Source of the DNA: Candidatus Tepidiaquacellales bacterium UBA6667
GTDB lineage: Bacteria > Bacteroidota > Ignavibacteria > Tepidaquicellales > Tepidaquicellaceae
Assembly (NCBI GenBank): GCA_002455255.1
Contig: DKKL01000028.1
Coordinates: 72,421 to 108,479, forward strand
Direction: 5' to 3'
DNA length: 36,059 nt
The notes under the pieces are model-generated. The model did not search any database, was not told the origin of the DNA, and saw nothing but the letters and a program-made list of their open reading frames with translations. A program made the position numbers and the translations under genes. Below are positions 32,597-36,059 of the stretch, in pieces; the stretch's first letter is position 1; every line of letters starts with the position of its first letter.

Positions 32597-33663
32597 AATA
32601 TTCAATAATAGTCGGATACAGAAATAAAGAAATAAACAGAGTAAAACTTTTTTTAGATTCATTGAAGAATCAGACTAATTCTGATTTTGAATTGGTATTC
32701 GTTAATTATTTTAGTGATACTAATTTTCAATCTGATATTAAAGCAATACTTAAAAATTACAATCTAAATTTAAATTTAATAGATTTGCCTCCATCCGGAA
32801 AAATTTGGAACCGCGCAAATTGTTTGAATATTGGGGCAGATCAATCAAAAAATGATATTTTAATATTTACAGATATTGATATTTTGTTTGAAAGGAATTT
32901 TTTGGAAAAACTCGATTCTAAAGTTGAAATTACAAATAATACTGTTTATTATTACAAATGTTTTTTCATTGATAATAAATTTAAATATGATTCATTTTTT
33001 GACATTGACTTTAAAATGAAAAACCTGAAAAGACATATAATTAAGGTATCAGGCATCAATGAAAAAGGATTATCCATTATACCGAAAGAAGTTTTTAAAA
33101 GGATTAATGGTTTTGATGAATATTATAGAATTTGGGGTTTTGAGGACTTAGATTTATTTTATCGAATGGAAAATCTAAAGAAACTTAATTTTTATTTTCT
33201 CTCTGAATTTGATTTTCAAACTTTACATCAATGGCATCCACCAAGTAAAAACAATATTTATCTTCCTTTAGATTGGATTAATTTTATGAGAAATTATATG
33301 AATAATAACAAAAAACAAATATTTAGAGAACGAATTTATTCAAAAAAATATTATGATGAAATTGACAATAATACTAATTTTGTAAATTTAAATTTACCGG
33401 CAACATCCCCATCTTCGATTTCTTTTCAACTCTATAATTTTATTACTCAATATTCAAATAAAAATTTATTTATAGAATTCAAATTAACTAAAACAAATTT
33501 TGTTAATTTGTTAAATAAATTGAATATTAGACATGTTAATAGTTCAATACAATATTATTATGAATCATTTTTTTATTTTATATTACTGAATGAAGTTAAT
33601 TGGTATAATTATGATTTCTTATTAGAAAAGGAAAAAATAAATTTAAAAATAATTAGAAATTAA
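32593..33663 (+). CDS. GT2 family glycosyltransferase with a galactosyltransferase-type C-terminal domain
   Basis: The 356-residue GT-A enzyme starts with YSIIVGYRNKEINRVKLFLD and has the D-x-D motif in LIFTDIDILFERNFLEKL. A galactosyltransferase-like (Glyco_transf_7C) segment follows: GLSIIPKEVFKRINGFDEYY, then RIWGFEDLDLFYRMENL, with the GFEDLD acidic motif. TLHQWHPPSKN near 220-230 is a conserved late feature of such chondroitin polymerase-like enzymes. Such enzymes transfer Gal, GalNAc or GlcNAc. The start ATG overlaps the GT4 stop by four bases. The C-terminal ~100 residues are very Asn/Lys/Phe-rich and not recognised. Confidence 0.85.
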   Translation: MKYSIIVGYRNKEINRVKLFLDSLKNQTNSDFELVFVNYFSDTNFQSDIKAILKNYNLNLNLIDLPPSGKIWNRANCLNIGADQSKNDILIFTDIDILFERNFLEKLDSKVEITNNTVYYYKCFFIDNKFKYDSFFDIDFKMKNLKRHIIKVSGINEKGLSIIPKEVFKRINGFDEYYRIWGFEDLDLFYRMENLKKLNFYFLSEFDFQTLHQWHPPSKNNIYLPLDWINFMRNYMNNNKKQIFRERIYSKKYYDEIDNNTNFVNLNLPATSPSSISFQLYNFITQYSNKNLFIEFKLTKTNFVNLLNKLNIRHVNSSIQYYYESFFYFILLNEVNWYNYDFLLEKEKINLKIIRN

Positions 33664-35071
33664 AAATAATTTTAAATCAATAGCATTTATTTCCGGATTG
33701 TATTATAATGAAAGGCTTCTCTTACATAGCTCTTTAATTTCAGATTTGCAAAAATTAGGAATTAAAGTAGATGTTTATTCTACAGTAAAAAATTCTGTTG
33801 ATTATGCTAAAACCTTAAACTTTAATAATTTTTACTTAATCAACAAAATTTTTCTTCCTACAAAAATTATATCTACTTTTAAAAAAATCTTAAATTATAG
33901 TTGGGATTATCACCTAAAGTATTCAAATTCAAGAAAATTTATCAGTTTTGTTCAAAACAAAAATAATGATAAATTTTATAAATTTATTGGTTTCATAATT
34001 GCAAAATTTAAATTGACTTTGATTTTCAATAGATTTTTTATTTTTCTAATTAGATTATATTCTAATTTCACCAATAAAATAGATACTAAATTTAAAGAGA
34101 ATTTGAGTAATTATGATTTAGTAATTTTTGGTTGGGCTTATTCTGATTTTAATATTATTTATGCAAATTATTGTAAAGCAAATAAAATTAAAACTTGTGC
34201 ATTAATATCCGGGTATGATAATATTTCTACTAAATCCAGAATATTATTTAATTTTGATTTTTATTTTATATGGTCTGAATATATGGAAAAAGAGTTTAAT
34301 TATTTTTATCCTTATGTGAGAAATTCACAACTTAAAATTATTGGTAATCCTCAATATGAAATCCTAAAAAGTAAAAATTTTCAAACGGAAAAGAAACTAT
34401 TTTTTAAAAATAATAATTTAAATTCTGAAAAGTTAACGGTATTATATGCTTTGGGTTCTCCAAATTTAATTAGAGAGGACATAATGATGTTTGAGTTATT
34501 CGATTTTTTAAATACTACGGATATATCAAATGATATACAATTTATAATCAGACCACATCCTGCATTCTATGATATCGCTGATTGGGAAAATTTAGTAAGT
34601 AAATACAATTTTCCGATTTATATTCAAAAAGTTGAAGAAGTTTTAAAAGAAAAGGATTTCCCATCCGTGAAAGCTGTATATGAATGGGTTAATGCAATTA
34701 ACCATTGCGATTTACTAATAAACGCAACTTCTACTATCACTTTTGATGCAATATTTGCAAATAAACCTGTTTTGAACGTTAATTATGATATTAAATTATT
34801 AAATACATCAAATTATTCAATTAAGGAGATAAATAAAAATTTTTCTCATGCTAATATTGTCGTTAATTCAGGGGGTGTGCATATATGTAATAATACTGTG
34901 GAAATAGTAAATTACTTAAGAAATGCATTAAATAATTTTGATGAATTTAATAGTCTAAATCTAAATTGTAGAAAAAAATTACTATCTGAAATTTGTTCTC
35001 TTGAAATACAGTCAAATCCTTTGGATAAGTTTATAAAATCAATTAAAGAGGTATTAATTGATGCAAAATAA
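33659..35071 (+). CDS. GT-B-like glycosyl- or glycerophosphate transferase, probably with a non-standard start codon
   Basis: No exact family is recognised. The C-terminal half looks like a GT-B donor domain as in CDP-glycerol transferases, Kdo transferases and polysialyltransferase relatives: QLKIIGNPQYEIL, TVLYALGSPNL, FIIRPHPAFYDIADWENLVS (with an HP motif), HCDLLINATSTITFDAIFAN and KPVLNVNYD. The earlier part has LISGYDNISTKSRILFNFDF, then YFIWSEYMEKEF. The first in-frame TTG is at 33698, but the frame reads NNFKSIAFISG just upstream, a good first strand of the nucleotide fold, back to a stop at 33650. The only likely start there is ATT at 33659, overlapping the previous stop. It might be a nonulosonate transferase, as neuA needs one, but this is inference. 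Confidence 0.6.
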   Translation: MKNNFKSIAFISGLYYNERLLLHSSLISDLQKLGIKVDVYSTVKNSVDYAKTLNFNNFYLINKIFLPTKIISTFKKILNYSWDYHLKYSNSRKFISFVQNKNNDKFYKFIGFIIAKFKLTLIFNRFFIFLIRLYSNFTNKIDTKFKENLSNYDLVIFGWAYSDFNIIYANYCKANKIKTCALISGYDNISTKSRILFNFDFYFIWSEYMEKEFNYFYPYVRNSQLKIIGNPQYEILKSKNFQTEKKLFFKNNNLNSEKLTVLYALGSPNLIREDIMMFELFDFLNTTDISNDIQFIIRPHPAFYDIADWENLVSKYNFPIYIQKVEEVLKEKDFPSVKAVYEWVNAINHCDLLINATSTITFDAIFANKPVLNVNYDIKLLNTSNYSIKEINKNFSHANIVVNSGGVHICNNTVEIVNYLRNALNNFDEFNSLNLNCRKKLLSEICSLEIQSNPLDKFIKSIKEVLIDAK

Positions 35072-36026
35072 ATTTAGCTTAATTATTCCAACACTTGACA
35101 GATATCTTTATTTAATAAATTTATTAAAAGAAATTGAAACGCAAACTATCACTCCGGATGAAATTATAATTATTGATCAAAGTGTGTTTACTGAAAATAA
35201 AGATTTATTGAATTTTCTGAAATCTTATAAGATGCGAATTAATATTAAATATGTTAAACTTCCCCCTCAAGGATCAGGTAAAGCGAGAAATATAGCTGTT
35301 TCTATAGCGAGTAATGAATTTCTTATATTTATTGATGATGATATAGAAATTAGAAATCCTCAATTATTTGAAAACTATTTAATTCATTTGAATAATGAGA
35401 ATTTTAATTTTGTTGAAGGTGCATATCTTGATGATCCTCAGCGTAAAATAGAAAGATATTTACCTGATTTTAAAAATCCAAATATCATATTCACACTTTT
35501 TTCGACTTACTTCAATAAGAATTCCAATTTAAGAACAGTATTAGGTTTATGTGCCGGCAATTTTGCATGTAAAAAATCTAAATTTGTAGAAATTGGTGGC
35601 TTTGATCAAAGATATGGTCAGTCAGACGATATAGACATCGGTGTTCGTATTTTTAGTTCCGGTTATTTTATAATTAATGATAAAAATCTGAGAGTTTTTC
35701 ATTACAAGGCGAAGTCCGGAGGTCTGAGAAATAATTCAAAAAATTCTATATGGAGTAGTTTTTTAAAATTTAAACCAAATAAATATTTTTTCGCCTTTTT
35801 TTTAAAAAATTTCTCAAAAATCCAATTGATCGTTTATATATATTCTCTAATCTTAAATTATTTAAGATTTTTGAATATCAAAAAAATTCTTATCTTTCCG
35901 GGTTATTTATATTTAATAATTAAATCATTGATTGAAGGAATCAAATTAAATAAATCAACGCAGAAGATTTATTATCAAGATTACTATGAAGAATTAAAAA
36001 ATGTTAACTTTTTAAATTTTGATTAA
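35061..36026 (+). CDS. GT2 family glycosyltransferase (rhamnosyltransferase-like)
   Basis: This is a GT-A fold enzyme of 321 residues from ATG at 35061 (a TTG one codon upstream is less likely). FSLIIPTLDRYLYLINLLKE, DEIIIIDQSV, then QGSGKARNIAVSIASNEFLI lead to the FIDDDIEIRNPQL metal-binding motif (DDD). GLCAGNFACKKSKFVEIGGF and DQRYGQSDDIDIGVRIFSSG supply the catalytic-base region. Two hydrophobic stretches near 255-290 could be membrane-associated. It overlaps the preceding gene by 11 bases and the next gene start by eight. Confidence 0.87.
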   Translation: MQNKFSLIIPTLDRYLYLINLLKEIETQTITPDEIIIIDQSVFTENKDLLNFLKSYKMRINIKYVKLPPQGSGKARNIAVSIASNEFLIFIDDDIEIRNPQLFENYLIHLNNENFNFVEGAYLDDPQRKIERYLPDFKNPNIIFTLFSTYFNKNSNLRTVLGLCAGNFACKKSKFVEIGGFDQRYGQSDDIDIGVRIFSSGYFIINDKNLRVFHYKAKSGGLRNNSKNSIWSSFLKFKPNKYFFAFFLKNFSKIQLIVYIYSLILNYLRFLNIKKILIFPGYLYLIIKSLIEGIKLNKSTQKIYYQDYYEELKNVNFLNFD

Positions 36027-36059
36027 AGATATTGTAGTAATATTTCCTCGGGGTGAAAG
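36019..36059 (+). CDS. Start of a further locus gene, cut by the right edge
   Basis: TTG at 36019 overlaps the stop of the preceding GT2 by eight bases and opens a frame reading IKDIVVIFPRGE up to the edge. A beta strand at the very start, ending in FPRGE, suits a nucleotide-fold enzyme such as a glycosyltransferase. Only 13 codons are visible, so no product can be assigned. The overlap and shared strand show that the operon continues beyond the window. Confidence 0.45.
   Translation, partial: MIKDIVVIFPRGE

Overview
The window is strongly AT-rich DNA from a member of the FCB group, most likely Ignavibacteriota or a close Bacteroidota relative. The main clue is the first gene, which ends in a type A sorting domain of the type IX secretion system (T9SS). 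That domain contains the phrase SQNYPNPFNPTTKI, which is typical of Ignavibacteria. Supporting clues are weak Shine-Dalgarno sequences, frequent TTG starts and a few TAnnTTTG promoter-like boxes. No tRNA, rRNA, CRISPR array, insertion sequence or integrase was seen.

Region 1 (1-5.85 kb) is a mixed flank. It holds a frameshifted T9SS-secreted beta-helix protein that runs off the left edge, a YcaQ/AlkX-type DNA glycosylase, a CPXCG zinc-binding peptide downstream of a DUF4476 protein, and a DUF2071/YqjF protein.

Region 2 (5.98-36.06 kb) is a large surface-polysaccharide locus. From about 7 kb every gene is on the + strand, and most neighbours overlap or nearly touch. It opens with a UDP-glucuronate 4-epimerase and a divergent GT4. 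An export and regulation group follows: a small zinc-ribbon membrane protein, an SLBB protein and a Wzc-like tyrosine autokinase. Next is a nonulosonic (sialic-type) acid block, neuB-neuC-methyltransferase-neuA, and an AsnB-type amidotransferase. After two longer gaps come a GT4, the ABC exporter pair wzm/wzt and an FkbM methyltransferase that may act on the same chain.

The most interesting part is 21.8-27.6 kb. It is a tightly overlapping cassette of DegT aminotransferase, WbqC-family protein, acyl carrier protein, SDR reductase, DltA-like adenylation enzyme, NeuD-like acyltransferase and formyltransferase. I infer a carrier-protein route that puts an amino-acyl or similar acyl group, possibly formylated, onto an amino sugar. 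Next comes a 44-codon remnant of a duplicated beta-propeller gene directly before its intact paralogue. The rest is a run of glycosyltransferases (GT2, GT4, a GT-B-like protein) and a second AsnB, and a further gene starts at the right edge.

Taken together, the locus probably builds a heteropolysaccharide with uronic acid, nonulosonic acid and acylated amino-sugar residues, exported through Wzm/Wzt. No initiating transferase, Wzx flippase, Wzy polymerase or sugar-nucleotide 4,6-dehydratase was recognised, so the locus must continue to the right or depend on genes elsewhere.
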